Below are positions 37,284-45,981 of a stretch of DNA of 64,000 bases, piece by piece. The stretch comes from Dysgonomonas sp. 520 (lineage in GTDB: Bacteria > Bacteroidota > Bacteroidia > Bacteroidales > Dysgonomonadaceae). The notes under the pieces are model-generated. The model worked only from the letters and a program-made list of their open reading frames with translations, had not been told where the DNA came from and did no database searches. The position numbers were made by a program, and so were the translations under genes. The stretch spans positions 1-64,000 of the forward strand of contig NZ_QVMP01000001.1 of the NCBI RefSeq assembly GCF_010501095.1. The letters are read 5' to 3'. Positions within the stretch are counted from its first letter, which is position 1. The number at the start of each line of letters is the position of its first letter.

Positions 37284-38018
37284 ATGAATGTTTTATTCTT
37301 AATAAAGAAAGTCCGATGGATAATGCTTTTATCCGCATCATTATTTGTGACAAAAATCAATGCACAAACAGGTGTCAGCGTCAATCTGGAGGCTGATGTT
37401 GTCAGCAGCTATGTATGGAGAGGATTTAAACAAGCCGGGGCAAGCATCCAGCCATCATTGGGTGTAGAGTATAAGGGCGTGTCGTTATCAGCATGGGCAT
37501 CTACTGATATTGCAGGAGATGATAAGAAAGAGGTGGACTTTACATTGGGCTATGCTGTTTCTGGCTTTAATGCCAGCCTGACGGATTACTGGTGGGATGG
37601 TGAATATGCCAACAGGTATTTCAGTTATCCGGCAGAAGGAAACGCTGGGCATCTATTGGAGGCATCTATCTCTTATACATTGTCCGAAGCTTTTCCGCTT
37701 ACTGTATCGTGGAATACTTTCCTGTTGGGAAGAGGAAATAAAAAGGCAAATGGGGATAACTCATTTTCAACCTATATTGAAGCATCATATCCTTTTGTGG
37801 TAAAAGATATGGAATTTAGTATATCGGCCGGCTTTATACCTTGGGAAAGTGCGGTATATGGTGCGGATATGGATGGCTTTAAGTTTACGAATATTCAATT
37901 GGGAGCAACGCGGGATATAAAGATCAACGAGCGTTTCAGCTTGCCGGTTTTTGCGAATATTATTGCTAATCCTGCGGTAGAGGATATTCATTTTGTATTT
38001 GGATTCAGAATTAAATAA
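37284..38018 (+). CDS. TorF-family putative porin
   Basis: 244 aa. A signal peptide (~residues 1-29, ...SLFVTKINAQ) is followed by a beta-barrel with the family phrase SYVWRGFKQAGASIQPSLGVEYKGVSLSAWAST and a terminal strand HFVFGFRIK. Members of this family (Gcw_chp/TorF) often sit beside PII and ammonium transporter genes, as here. It may let ammonium or a related small nitrogen compound cross the outer membrane; this is inferred from context. ATG 37284 is chosen over the TTG two codons earlier. It ends 7 bp before glnK. Confidence 0.8.
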   Translation: MNVLFLIKKVRWIMLLSASLFVTKINAQTGVSVNLEADVVSSYVWRGFKQAGASIQPSLGVEYKGVSLSAWASTDIAGDDKKEVDFTLGYAVSGFNASLTDYWWDGEYANRYFSYPAEGNAGHLLEASISYTLSEAFPLTVSWNTFLLGRGNKKANGDNSFSTYIEASYPFVVKDMEFSISAGFIPWESAVYGADMDGFKFTNIQLGATRDIKINERFSLPVFANIIANPAVEDIHFVFGFRIK

Positions 38019-38025
38019 TCAACGT

Positions 38026-38382
38026 ATGAAAAAGATTGAAGCGATTGTACGGAAATCAAAATTCCAGGATGTACGAAAGGCTCTATATGATGCCGACATA
38101 GAGTTCTTGTCCTGGTGGGACGTGAAGGGACAGGGCGATGCTAAGCAGGGACTGATATTCAGGGGGATTGCTTATGACATAAATGCCATAGACCGGATAT
38201 ATTTATCATTTGTTGTGCGAAACCAGAATCTGGAGAAATCTATTGATGTTATTCTGAAATCAGCCTATACCGGTGAAAGTGGCGACGGCAGGATATTCGT
38301 TTCGGATATAGAACAGTCTATCAGGATTCGGACTAGGGACAGGGGCGAGGAATCGCTGTACAACAAAGGGGAAGAGAAATAA
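38026..38382 (+). CDS. glnK: PII nitrogen regulatory protein
   Basis: 118 aa. It begins MKKIEAIVRKSKFQDVRKAL like other PII trimers and ends with the conserved GESGDGRIFVSDIEQSIRIRTRDRGE. The T-loop keeps a tyrosine (Tyr50 in IFRGIAYDIN) at the place of the uridylylated Tyr51 of E. coli GlnB, but the loop KGQGDAKQG differs strongly from GRQKGHTE, so partner recognition may differ. It would bind ATP, ADP and 2-oxoglutarate and gate the Amt channel encoded next. A longer frame from 37993 overlaps the porin end and was rejected. Confidence 0.9.
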   Translation: MKKIEAIVRKSKFQDVRKALYDADIEFLSWWDVKGQGDAKQGLIFRGIAYDINAIDRIYLSFVVRNQNLEKSIDVILKSAYTGESGDGRIFVSDIEQSIRIRTRDRGEESLYNKGEEK

Positions 38383-38421
38383 AACAGGTATTAGTTTAAC
38401 GAATTTAAGGTAAATAAAGAT

Positions 38422-39858
38422 ATGAAGGCTTTTCTATTCAAGTATATATTAATCGGTTTTTTAGGTTTATTTTGTTTTTTGCCAGTCCTGCAGGCTCAGG
38501 ATTCCGGCACACATGAAGCTGATTCTGCCAGGTTGTATTCTTCTGTAACTTCACCTGCCGCCCCTATTGATATGAATGCGGAGCAAGCGGAACCAGCAGC
38601 GTTAAATGTGGGCAATACAGCTTGGATATTGGTTGCAACCATACTGGTTATGCTGATGACTATTCCGGGACTGGCATTTTTTTACGGAGGCCTGGTACGG
38701 CGGAAGAACGTACTGAGTATTATGATGCAATGCCTTGTCCTTACTGCGCTTATCAGTGTTTTATGGATTGCCTTCGGGTATAGTTGGGTATTTGGCACTG
38801 ATTACATGGATGGTGAAAATTCGCTTGGTTTCATGATGGGCGGCTTCGACAAGGTGTTTTTTAAAGGCATGGGCATTAACACTTTGTTGGAGGGGGTAAA
38901 TATTCCCGAGATATTATTTGCCATGTTCCAATGCAAATTTGCGATTATAACTCCGGCTCTTATCATTGGCGCTTTTGCTGAGAGGATTAAATTTTCGGGA
39001 TTCCTTCTGTTCAGCGCACTATGGGCTATAATCGTTTACAACCCGATGGCCCATTGGGTATGGGGTGGCGGTTGGATGCAGGAGATGGGAGCCATCGACT
39101 TTGCCGGAGGGACAGTTGTGCATATCAATGCCGGAGTTTCGGCTTTGGTTATGGCTATTATGTTAGGCCGCCGCAAAGGTTATCGTACAGTAGGACATCC
39201 GATACCTCCGCATAATATTCCATTCGTGGTGCTGGGAACAGCTCTGCTATGGCTGGGATGGTTCGGCTTCAATGCCGGAAGCGGATTGGCAGCCGATGGC
39301 TTAGCAGCAAACGCTTTAACGGTTACCCATCTTGCTACAGCGGTTGCTGCACTGGCGTGGATGGCTCTGGAATGGATTATCAATAAAAAGCCGACTGTTG
39401 TGGGTATCTGTACAGGTAGTGTTGCCGGGCTAGTTGCTATCACCCCTGCTGCCGGCACAGTGGATGTTATGGGAGCATTCTTTATCGGATTGATATCAGC
39501 TATGGTCTGCTTTATGATGGTAGCCTGGGTGAAACCTAAGTTGAAATATGATGACACATTGGATGCTTTTGGTGTGCATGGTGTAGGTGGATTTGTGGGC
39601 GCTATATTAACCGGGATATTTGCTACGCAGGTAATCTCGGGAGAGGGTGGCGTACAAGGCGCTTTGTATGGAGATTTTCATCAACTGGGCATACAGGTGA
39701 TCTGTAATGGTGCTGCCATTGTTTACAGTGCGGTACTCACATTTGTTTTGTTCAAGATTGTGGACAAGCTAGTAGGTTTGCGTGCAACAAAAGAGGAGGA
39801 ATCAATCGGATTGGATATAACTCAGCATGGTGAAATGGCGTATAATGAAGATGAGTGA
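38422..39858 (+). CDS. amt: Ammonium transporter
   Basis: 478 aa. A signal peptide (~residues 1-25) is followed by about 11 membrane helices. Amt hallmarks are the FFYGGLVRRKNVLS helix, FAMFQCKFAIITPALIIGAFAERIKF and the conserved D-F-A-G-G-T-V-V-H-I-N-A-G signature near residue 230; HGVGGFVGAILTG contains the second pore His. It conducts ammonium/ammonia across the inner membrane, probably controlled by GlnK. It is the last gene of the operon and is followed by a strong terminator. Confidence 0.95.
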   Translation: MKAFLFKYILIGFLGLFCFLPVLQAQDSGTHEADSARLYSSVTSPAAPIDMNAEQAEPAALNVGNTAWILVATILVMLMTIPGLAFFYGGLVRRKNVLSIMMQCLVLTALISVLWIAFGYSWVFGTDYMDGENSLGFMMGGFDKVFFKGMGINTLLEGVNIPEILFAMFQCKFAIITPALIIGAFAERIKFSGFLLFSALWAIIVYNPMAHWVWGGGWMQEMGAIDFAGGTVVHINAGVSALVMAIMLGRRKGYRTVGHPIPPHNIPFVVLGTALLWLGWFGFNAGSGLAADGLAANALTVTHLATAVAALAWMALEWIINKKPTVVGICTGSVAGLVAITPAAGTVDVMGAFFIGLISAMVCFMMVAWVKPKLKYDDTLDAFGVHGVGGFVGAILTGIFATQVISGEGGVQGALYGDFHQLGIQVICNGAAIVYSAVLTFVLFKIVDKLVGLRATKEEESIGLDITQHGEMAYNEDE

Positions 39859-39946
39859 AACGAAAATTGGATACTCTGAATCTCTTACAGGGTTCTCTCA
39901 TAAGTAAGATATCAGGACTCTATTAAATTAAAGTTTAATATCTCCG

Positions 39947-39976
39947 GGCGGCACTAAACATGTCGCCTTTTTTTTT
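39947..39976 (+). terminator. Terminator after amt
   Basis: GGCGGCA (39947-39953) pairs with TGTCGCC (39961-39967), one G-T wobble, followed by nine T. Confidence 0.88.
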
Positions 39977-40008
39977 GCCTATTCTTTAGTGTAATTAAAC
40001 AAAAGAAA

Positions 40009-43000
40009 ATGGCCAAACAATTGATCGCAAGAGGACAAATTACAGTTTATACTCAGAATGATGCATATAACATCAACCAGTCTTTGAATGAATACATATT
40101 TACAGCAAACAACAACGGAACAATACCGAATGCCGTATCGTTCACTTCTGCTATAAAGGTAACTCTTGGGGATAAAAATATTACAAACTTCACTATTGGT
40201 AACATTACTATACCTACCGGTTTTTCTGCAATTACCGTAAACAATACCACTAAAACGATTACCTATTTGATTGCTGCCAATACAAGTAACTTGGCCGATA
40301 ATGGTAATATTTCCATTCCTGTCATTATTAATAATGAAACATACCACCTCTCATTTGTCTGGTCAAAGTCTAAACAAGGTATTGTTGGCTCTGCAGGTGT
40401 CGATGCCAATCTTCTGGATTGGGTTTCTGACTGGGATACCAATAAAACTGTCATCAGCTCCCAATCTGTTATCACTCCTAAAATTTTTGCAGGTATAAAA
40501 AATATAAATGGAACTATAACGGGTACTGCCATCGGAAGGTTCCCTTTAGATACAATGAACCCTTCGGGGCAAATTACAACCGAAACGATAGATGGTATTT
40601 ACGGATTTAAAGACGGGTACAAAACATTTTTTGTTGATAACTCCGGAAATGCCCAGTTAGGAAGGGCAAACCAGCATATAAAATATAATGCTGATACCGG
40701 AAAAGTAGAATTTGGCTCTGAAATTAGCCTGAACTGGTTAATTCCCATCCAAACTGCCAAGAATGAGGCGATCAATACAGCAGTAATTGATGCAACACAG
40801 AAAATAGCATCAATACAAATCGGAACGCGAAACTATATAAGGAACAGTACTTTTGAAGTTTCAAAAATCTCGGATGTTTTAAAGATTGAAGGTGTAACTG
40901 CAGTTATAGATACACAAGAAAAATACCTCGGTTATAATTCCATTAAGATTACACAAAATATTGCAACTACAGAAAATGCAGCTGCATACCGGGTTTATTT
41001 CAATGCTCTCAAATTATGTTCTCCTGCCAGTTTCAGTATGTGGGTAAAAGCATCTGCTACCACAAGCCTTTGTATCCGCATCGGAGGAAAAGGTACAGTA
41101 GATAAAGCTATCGACACTGAATGGAGATTGATTAAATTAGAAAATATTACTCCAAATTCGCTGGTTGTTCTTTTTGGGGTTACTAACTCAGGAATAACCT
41201 ACAACATAGCGCTTCCCATGCTTGTTGAAGAATCATTGACTCTAAAAGTTGAAAAGGGTAAGATTGGCGGCTGGAATATTGTTTCCGATTCTATTTATAT
41301 CGGAACGAAAAGGAATGTGTATGGTATATTCACCGATGAACAAGGCTCCATAACGATCGGTACGAATGGAATAAGGGGATATAAATGGCGCCTGGATGCT
41401 AGTGGTAATGGGGCGATAGCTGGAGGCAATATCAGTTGGGATAAAGCAGGCAATATCACTTTTGCTGAATCTGTTAAACTAAACTGGACAAGTTATACGG
41501 ATAATCTGATAACAACGAATAATAAAAATATCCTACCTAAACTGACTCAAATTACGTCCACAGGTATATATACAGGAGCATTGAATGCAAGCCAGATAAC
41601 AGCAGGGATAATCAGTGCCGATAGAATTGCGGCCAACAGTATAACATCAGCAAAGCTGGATGCAGTCAGTATCAAAGCAAATATTATCAATACTGATTAT
41701 ATTAATGGGCTATCCTGTACTTTTACTAAAGGAACAATTGGTGGTTGGAATATAATATCAGATACCATCTATCAGAAAACATCCGGAAGATATATCCTTT
41801 TCCGTGCAACAGAAGGTTATTCTTCGGTCGTATCAACTTATGGCAAACGAGGATTGACAATTTACACTGAAGACCAGTATCTGAGCGAAGGAGCCGTTAA
41901 GATTGTACAGATGGGAATGTTGGCCGACAAGAATACAGCTCAAACATACAGCTCAACTTCCAGTTATGGTTTCCGAATCATGCTGAAAGGAAGTAAAGAT
42001 GCTTTTCGTGCCGATCAATACGGTGTTCTGCTTGCGGGTTGGAATGTTGACCAGGAAAGTCTTTACAGGGGGACAAAGTCAAATTTATCCTATACTTTTA
42101 CTGATGCAGGAGCATCTGTAACAATAGGAACACGGGGAATAAGAGGCTATAAATGGAGACTGGAATCAGACGGTGCCGGAGCAATAGCAGGTGGTAATAT
42201 TTCATGGAACACGCTTGGCAAAGTTACATTCGCAGAGTCAGTGTCTTTAAACTGGACAAAATATACGGATGATAAAGTAAACTCAATAAACATTGGTGCC
42301 CGAAACTACGCTCTTGAAACATCAAATGCCTGGACCATTTATACAGACCTTGCAAATGTGTTTAATCAATGTATATTACCTTATAAGGTATTAACCGACA
42401 CATGGAAGAAAAATGATACGATAATTGTTACCTTCGATTATAAGTATTCCAATATAGTGGCTAATGCCGGTCAAAATTGTGAAATAGCCATACAGGGAAG
42501 TGGAAATGTAACAGAATGGGGTATCGGAGGATTCAATTATACGAGTTTCATCGATAAAATAGATTTTGAAAAAAAATCGGGGACTATACGTATCAGTTAT
42601 TCTTTTATTGTTACGGCAGATCATCTAAAGAACAGTTTTATAATGTGAATTTCCAGCATGACTATCTGGTCGGAAGAGTGTATATAAAGAATTTCAAGGT
42701 CGAAAAGGGAACTAAAGCTACCGATTGGTCACCTGCACCGGAAGACATCAGTTCCCGTCTTACTAAAATTACTTCAACGGGGATATATACAGGAACCATC
42801 AGTGTCGGGCAGATAAATATAGACAATACCCTTGTTGTCGGAGGCAGTACCTATAACGGGAGTATATCCGTCCGTGATGCATTAAACAATACGATGGTTA
42901 CTTTGAACCGTAACGGAATAACCGCCATAGGCGGATCGATAGGTGGCTGGGTTATATCTTCAAATCAAATATCCAAGAATTCTGTTGTATTCGGAGCTGA

Positions 43001-43555
43001 CGGAACTATATCAAATGCAGGTAAATCAATGATGGTGCAGGTTATGTTGCCAATGGAAATGTTATATGGACTGCATCGGGTGCTGTTACCATTACAGGAA
43101 CAATAAATGCTACTTCCGGTCAGATAGGCGGATTTGAAATAGGTTATGGCAGGATAGGTTCTGTTGCTACGGGAAATGGTGAAGGAGGAGGTCTCGCAAT
43201 TTATAATGATCTTTTCAGGGTTGGCTCCTCTATCTCATATGCTCTGTTTGGAAGTGATACATTCCCTGCATCGGCAGGAGGATCTTTTACATCAGCAGGG
43301 AGAATAACCAATCATCGTTCCGGTTCTCACTTTTATGAAACCAATTGTGGTATTTATATTGATGTAAAAAATGCAACTAAGAATTTCGGAGTATATACCA
43401 ATGCTCCCATTATGGCGCCTTCTTTCATCGGGAATAAATGCAAAACCATTGTATTCAGTGGCACAGGCTACAGTATTGACTTTTCCCAGTGTAATGTGTT
43501 TTTTGTTTATGGGACTGCACATTATGGCGTTAATCTTCCGGATGAACAATATTAG
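40009..43555 (+). pseudogene. Phage tail-fibre gene broken by two single-base deletions
   Basis: The intact protein would be about 1,180 aa. Frame one (40009-42627) carries fibre-like repeats, including FSMWVKASATTSLCIRIGG and two copies of an ~80-residue module (see the repeat at 41266-42281). One A is missing in the AAA at 42627-42629; reading continues as KEQFYNVNFQHDYLVGRVYIKNFKVEKG in the next frame. A second base is lost near 43027; reading continues NDGAGYVANGNVIWTASGAVTITG to a TAG at 43553. Both repairs restore an unbroken, sensible fibre sequence, so recent decay is likely. It overlaps the next gene by 14 bp and follows a RBS-like AAAAGAAA. Confidence 0.75.
41266..42281 (+). repeat. 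Two copies of an ~80-residue module inside the fibre gene
   Basis: Copy 1 (41266-41506) reads GGWNIVSDSIYIGTKRN...TIGTNGIRGYKWRLDASGNGAIAGGNISW...FAESVKLNWTSYTD. Copy 2 (42036-42281) reads AGWNVDQESLYRGTKSN...TIGTRGIRGYKWRLESDGAGAIAGGNISW...FAESVSLNWTKYTD. They share most residues and are separated by about 530 bp. This is a typical expansion of fibre shafts. Confidence 0.75.
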
Positions 43556-43985
43556 CCCACTTGATTCAGTTAATTGGGGTGCAATAGCCAACTATGATCC
43601 GGACCATAACGAATATGAATTGTCTGAACACGAATATGTGGTCTACAATGGAAAAGTGTTTCATCCGGAAATCGATGTGAATGCCGATATTCCGGAAGTA
43701 GGGAAGAACCTTACCTTAAATGATTGCCGGAACTACAACTTGAAAAAACACATGGTGCGATTAGCTGTATATGAATTGACAAAACTCATCGCCCCCAATA
43801 ACGTAAGTGTTGTCAGGGTAAAAGATTATGAGGATTCAATGAAATGGCTCTCGGATGCAGCCAGATTAAAGCTAAACCCCCAAATTCTTCGTAAACTGGC
43901 GGAAGATAAAAAGGAAGTTATGGACTGGCAACTTGCCACATTTCAGACGGACTATGACCCGTATAAGAACCCGTGGTTGACCTGA
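43542..43985 (+). CDS. Small phage gp36-like protein
   Basis: 147 aa. The N-terminal ~55 residues (AIANYDPDHNEYELSEHEYVVYNGKVFHP) look like an anchor or short beta domain. Residues ~60-147 (VRLAVYELTKLIAPNNVSVVRVKDYEDSMKWLSDAARLKLNPQ) are helical and resemble the gp36/DUF1320 group, which in phages sits near the tail or head-tail junction; the link is tentative. The start ATG overlaps the fibre stop by 14 bp; a longer open frame from 43371 would read through fibre sequence. It ends one base before the convergent small ORF. Confidence 0.6.
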   Translation: MNNISPLDSVNWGAIANYDPDHNEYELSEHEYVVYNGKVFHPEIDVNADIPEVGKNLTLNDCRNYNLKKHMVRLAVYELTKLIAPNNVSVVRVKDYEDSMKWLSDAARLKLNPQILRKLAEDKKEVMDWQLATFQTDYDPYKNPWLT

Positions 43986-44168
43986 TTATAGCTCTTCTTC
44001 TTTGTCCTCTATTTTACAAATAACGGTCTTGTTTGAGTATTGAATTTCAAGATATGGACTATCTTGAGTCAGTTCGTCAAGCAGGCCGTTTCTTTTCATT
44101 TCATCAAGTATGGATTGTATAAGTTCGTCTTTTCCCTGATTGCTTTGTTCGTTAGTGTTAATTTTCAT
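43986..44168 (-). CDS. Small acidic hypothetical protein
   Basis: 60 aa (MKINTNEQSNQGKDELIQSILDEMKRNGLLDELTQ...KTVICKIEDKEEEL), charged and helical, without a recognised family. It reads leftward from the structured region at 44194-44301 and ends against the gp36-like gene. Its coding quality is modest. It could be a small phage or leader-controlled product. Confidence 0.45.
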   Translation of the reverse strand: MKINTNEQSNQGKDELIQSILDEMKRNGLLDELTQDSPYLEIQYSNKTVICKIEDKEEEL

Positions 44169-44193
44169 ATTTTAACATTTACTATATACAAAA

Positions 44194-44301
44194 GCGTGAG
44201 ACACTTACCTATCGACATCCGGGAACGGCCAAGCCCCACGTACACAATAAGAAATGCTCACGCCTATAGTATGAGCATTTAACCTATTTTTTCGTGTACG
44301 T
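44194..44301. other. Candidate structured RNA or regulatory DNA with competing inverted repeats
   Basis: Three perfect inverted repeats: A, GCGTGAG (44194-44200)/CTCACGC (44257-44263); B, AAATGCTCA (44252-44260)/TGAGCATTT (44272-44280); C, ACGTACAC (44238-44245)/GTGTACGT (44294-44301), which encloses B. Arms of A and B share 44257-44260, so only one can form at a time. No ORF covers it. Either strand could be transcribed; on the minus strand it would be the leader of the small ORF at 43986-44168. The rest of 44302-44486 shows no recognised element. Confidence 0.55.
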
Positions 44302-44486
44302 ATCTTAAATTGGTCGTTTCGGATACTCTCGAATTATAAGCTAAACGCTAATTCTTCTCTAATATGTAATACAAAAATAGATATTTACCTATGATTTTGC
44401 ATTATATCCTGGTTATTTTTCAATCTAATAGCTTATCTGATGGCTAATTTTGCTTTTGTTTAAGTCAGGATTTTATTTTTTAAATT

Positions 44487-44494
44487 TATCTTTG
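44487..44494 (+). promoter_or_regulatory. -7 box for the H1-like histone gene
   Basis: TATCTTTG matches TAnnTTTG, 31 bases before the ATG. Confidence 0.7.
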
Positions 44495-44525
44495 TTCCGA
44501 AATTAATTAAATAACGAATATTACG

Positions 44526-44699
44526 ATGAAAGAATTAGTAGACAATTTAACCCAATTATTTGCAGACTTTTCTAAGGACGCGGCATTACAAGTTGAAAAC
44601 GGAAACAAAGCAGCTGGTACCCGTGCCAGAAAAACATCGCTTGCAATCGAAAAAGCATTGAAAGAATTTCGTAAAGTTTCTATTGCAGAATCAAAATAA
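44526..44699 (+). CDS. Histone H1-like (Hc1) DNA-binding protein
   Basis: 57 aa (MKELVDNLTQLFADFSKDAALQVENGNKAAGTRARKTSLAIEKALKEFRKVS...). The KAAGTRARK-SLxIEKxLKEFRKVS core is the short histone-H1-like family present in nearly all Bacteroidetes. It is short and Lys/Arg-rich and should bind or compact DNA. It has its own promoter and terminator, so it is an independent unit set between two phage-derived remnants. Confidence 0.9.
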   Translation: MKELVDNLTQLFADFSKDAALQVENGNKAAGTRARKTSLAIEKALKEFRKVSIAESK

Positions 44700-44719
44700 G
44701 ATCAGTTATAGGAGAAAGG

Positions 44720-44767
44720 AAACGGGAATAAGAATGTTTTGATTTCTTAATCCCGTTTGTCTTTTTG
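44720..44767 (+). terminator. Terminator after H1-like gene
   Basis: A 15-base arm (44720-44734) pairs with 44744-44758 with one mismatch, followed by GTCTTTTT. Confidence 0.82.
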
Positions 44768-44802
44768 AAAATATTAGTTTGATCTTGGTATTTTCTTTTT
44801 AA

Positions 44803-44910
44803 TTATTGAAAATTACGATTCATTTGAGCAAACACCTCGTCTTCATTAGTTGATTTATAGTAATGTTTGTAAATTACGTCCGGAGTATTTCCTGCTTGTC
44901 CAGCTACTAA
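44803..44910 (-). pseudogene. C-terminal remnant of a tyrosine recombinase (integrase)
   Basis: On the minus strand the frame reads LVAGQAGNTPDVIYKHYYKSTNEDEVFAQMNRNFQ then TAA. It starts abruptly after a stop, with no ATG. The AGNTPDVIYKHYY block is the conserved end of the tyrosine-recombinase catalytic domain, whose last Tyr is the nucleophile region (VIYKHY). All other catalytic residues are absent. It marks a former integrase at the edge of the phage-derived patch. Coordinates are by translation only. Confidence 0.7.
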
Positions 44911-45000
44911 TTATCAACAATAGACATCCGTACTACCTAAGTCACACAAACAACTAAAAATTAGCCTTTTACAGCTATTTTTATAGTATATATAAAAAAG

Positions 45001-45084
45001 AAAAGGTTGTCGTCCCGACAACCAATCTTCAAATTGTTAACCTTAAATCTAATACCATGAAAAACACATTACAAATGTAAGGGG
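45001..45084 (+). repeat. Hairpin element, copy 2
   Basis: A perfect 8-bp hairpin GGTTGTCG (45005-45012)/CGACAACC (45016-45023) with loop TCC is followed by TTCAAATTGT, AACCTTAAATCTAAT, then ATG AAA AAC ACA TTA CAA ATG TAA (a 7-codon reading, 45057-45080). The order of blocks matches 13862-13955. The stretch 45085-45212 otherwise shows nothing recognised. Confidence 0.6.
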
Positions 45085-45212
45085 TTTTTCTAAACTGACA
45101 AAATATCCTGAATAGAAAATATGTTTTTTAACACAAAACCCACTTTTAACTTTTTTGTTAGGATATTTTTATTACACGAGCCTTTGTTGTGAATAATTCT
45201 TTATAGAAAAGC

Positions 45213-45245
45213 AAAAAGACAGAACTTTGTAAGTCCTGTCTTTTT
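45213..45245 (-). terminator. Bidirectional terminator after OmpA-like gene
   Basis: A 10-bp stem AAAAAGACAG (45213-45222)/CTGTCTTTTT (45236-45245), extended by ACTT/AAGT inside it, with T-tracts on both strands. It lies just downstream of the leftward gene. Confidence 0.85.
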
Positions 45246-45267
45246 GGAAATGATATATAACTCTATA

Positions 45268-45942
45268 TTATTTACCTTGTTGTGCGTCTTCAATCATCTT
45301 AGCATTAGGCAAGATGTAAACCTCAACACGACGGTTTTGGCTTCTTCCTGCAGCTGTACCATTATCAGCAACCGGCTGAGTAGAGCCTTGACCTTCTGAT
45401 GTCATACGAGAACCTCCGATACCGTTTGTTACAAGATAATCGTAAACTGCTTTTGCACGTTTCTCTGAAAGCGGATTGTTTATTGCATCACTACCAGTAT
45501 TGTCGGTATGTCCGAATATTTGAACATCTGTATCAGGGTTGTTTTTCAATGATGTAGCAAAACTTGACAAAGAACTTTTTGCAGCAGAACTCAATGTGCT
45601 TGAGTTAGTTGCAAATAAGATTCCTGATTCGAATGTAACCTTGATTGCTTGTCCGTCATTGATAGATTCTACCTGCGCTCCATTGATTCTTTCAAGTTCA
45701 GCTTTTTGTTTATCCATCTTGTTTCCAATGATAGCTCCGGCCGAACCACCAACAACAGCACCGATACCTGCTCCCCAGGCAGCACCTTTACCTCCACCGA
45801 TAATTGCACCGATACCTGCTCCTAATGCACCTCCGGCTCCGGCTCCGATACCACCGCCTTTTACTGTATTGCTTGCTCCACAACTCGAAAACAGAACTGC
45901 TACGCTAAGCCCGATAGCAGCCAGAATTGATAAATTTTTCAT
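45268..45942 (-). CDS. OmpA-family lipoprotein with glycine zipper
   Basis: 224 aa. Signal peptide and lipobox end at Cys21 (FSSCGAS). Residues ~28-75 are a glycine-zipper run (GAGIGAIIGGGKGAAWGAGIGAVVGG) that can form a membrane-associated helix. Residues ~95-215 are an OmpA C-terminal domain with the peptidoglycan-binding FGHTDNTGSDAINNPLSEKRAKAVYDYL and RRVEVYI segments. It should tether the outer membrane to the wall. Confidence 0.92.
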   Translation of the reverse strand: MKNLSILAAIGLSVAVLFSSCGASNTVKGGGIGAGAGGALGAGIGAIIGGGKGAAWGAGIGAVVGGSAGAIIGNKMDKQKAELERINGAQVESINDGQAIKVTFESGILFATNSSTLSSAAKSSLSSFATSLKNNPDTDVQIFGHTDNTGSDAINNPLSEKRAKAVYDYLVTNGIGGSRMTSEGQGSTQPVADNGTAAGRSQNRRVEVYILPNAKMIEDAQQGK

Positions 45943-45981
45943 AATAGTTTTTTTTTAATTTAGTATAAAATAATTTTGTAT

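Noticed and set aside
43371-43541. Upstream start of the gp36-like gene at 43371
   Set aside because: This part is the frame-shifted reading of the fibre gene (NFGVYTNAPIMAPSF...), which the corrected fibre frame explains.
13862-45084. The two hairpin elements as attachment-site direct repeats of a single 31-kb element
   Set aside because: They are too diverged for attachment sites and the interval contains core nitrogen genes; the idea is not supported beyond position.
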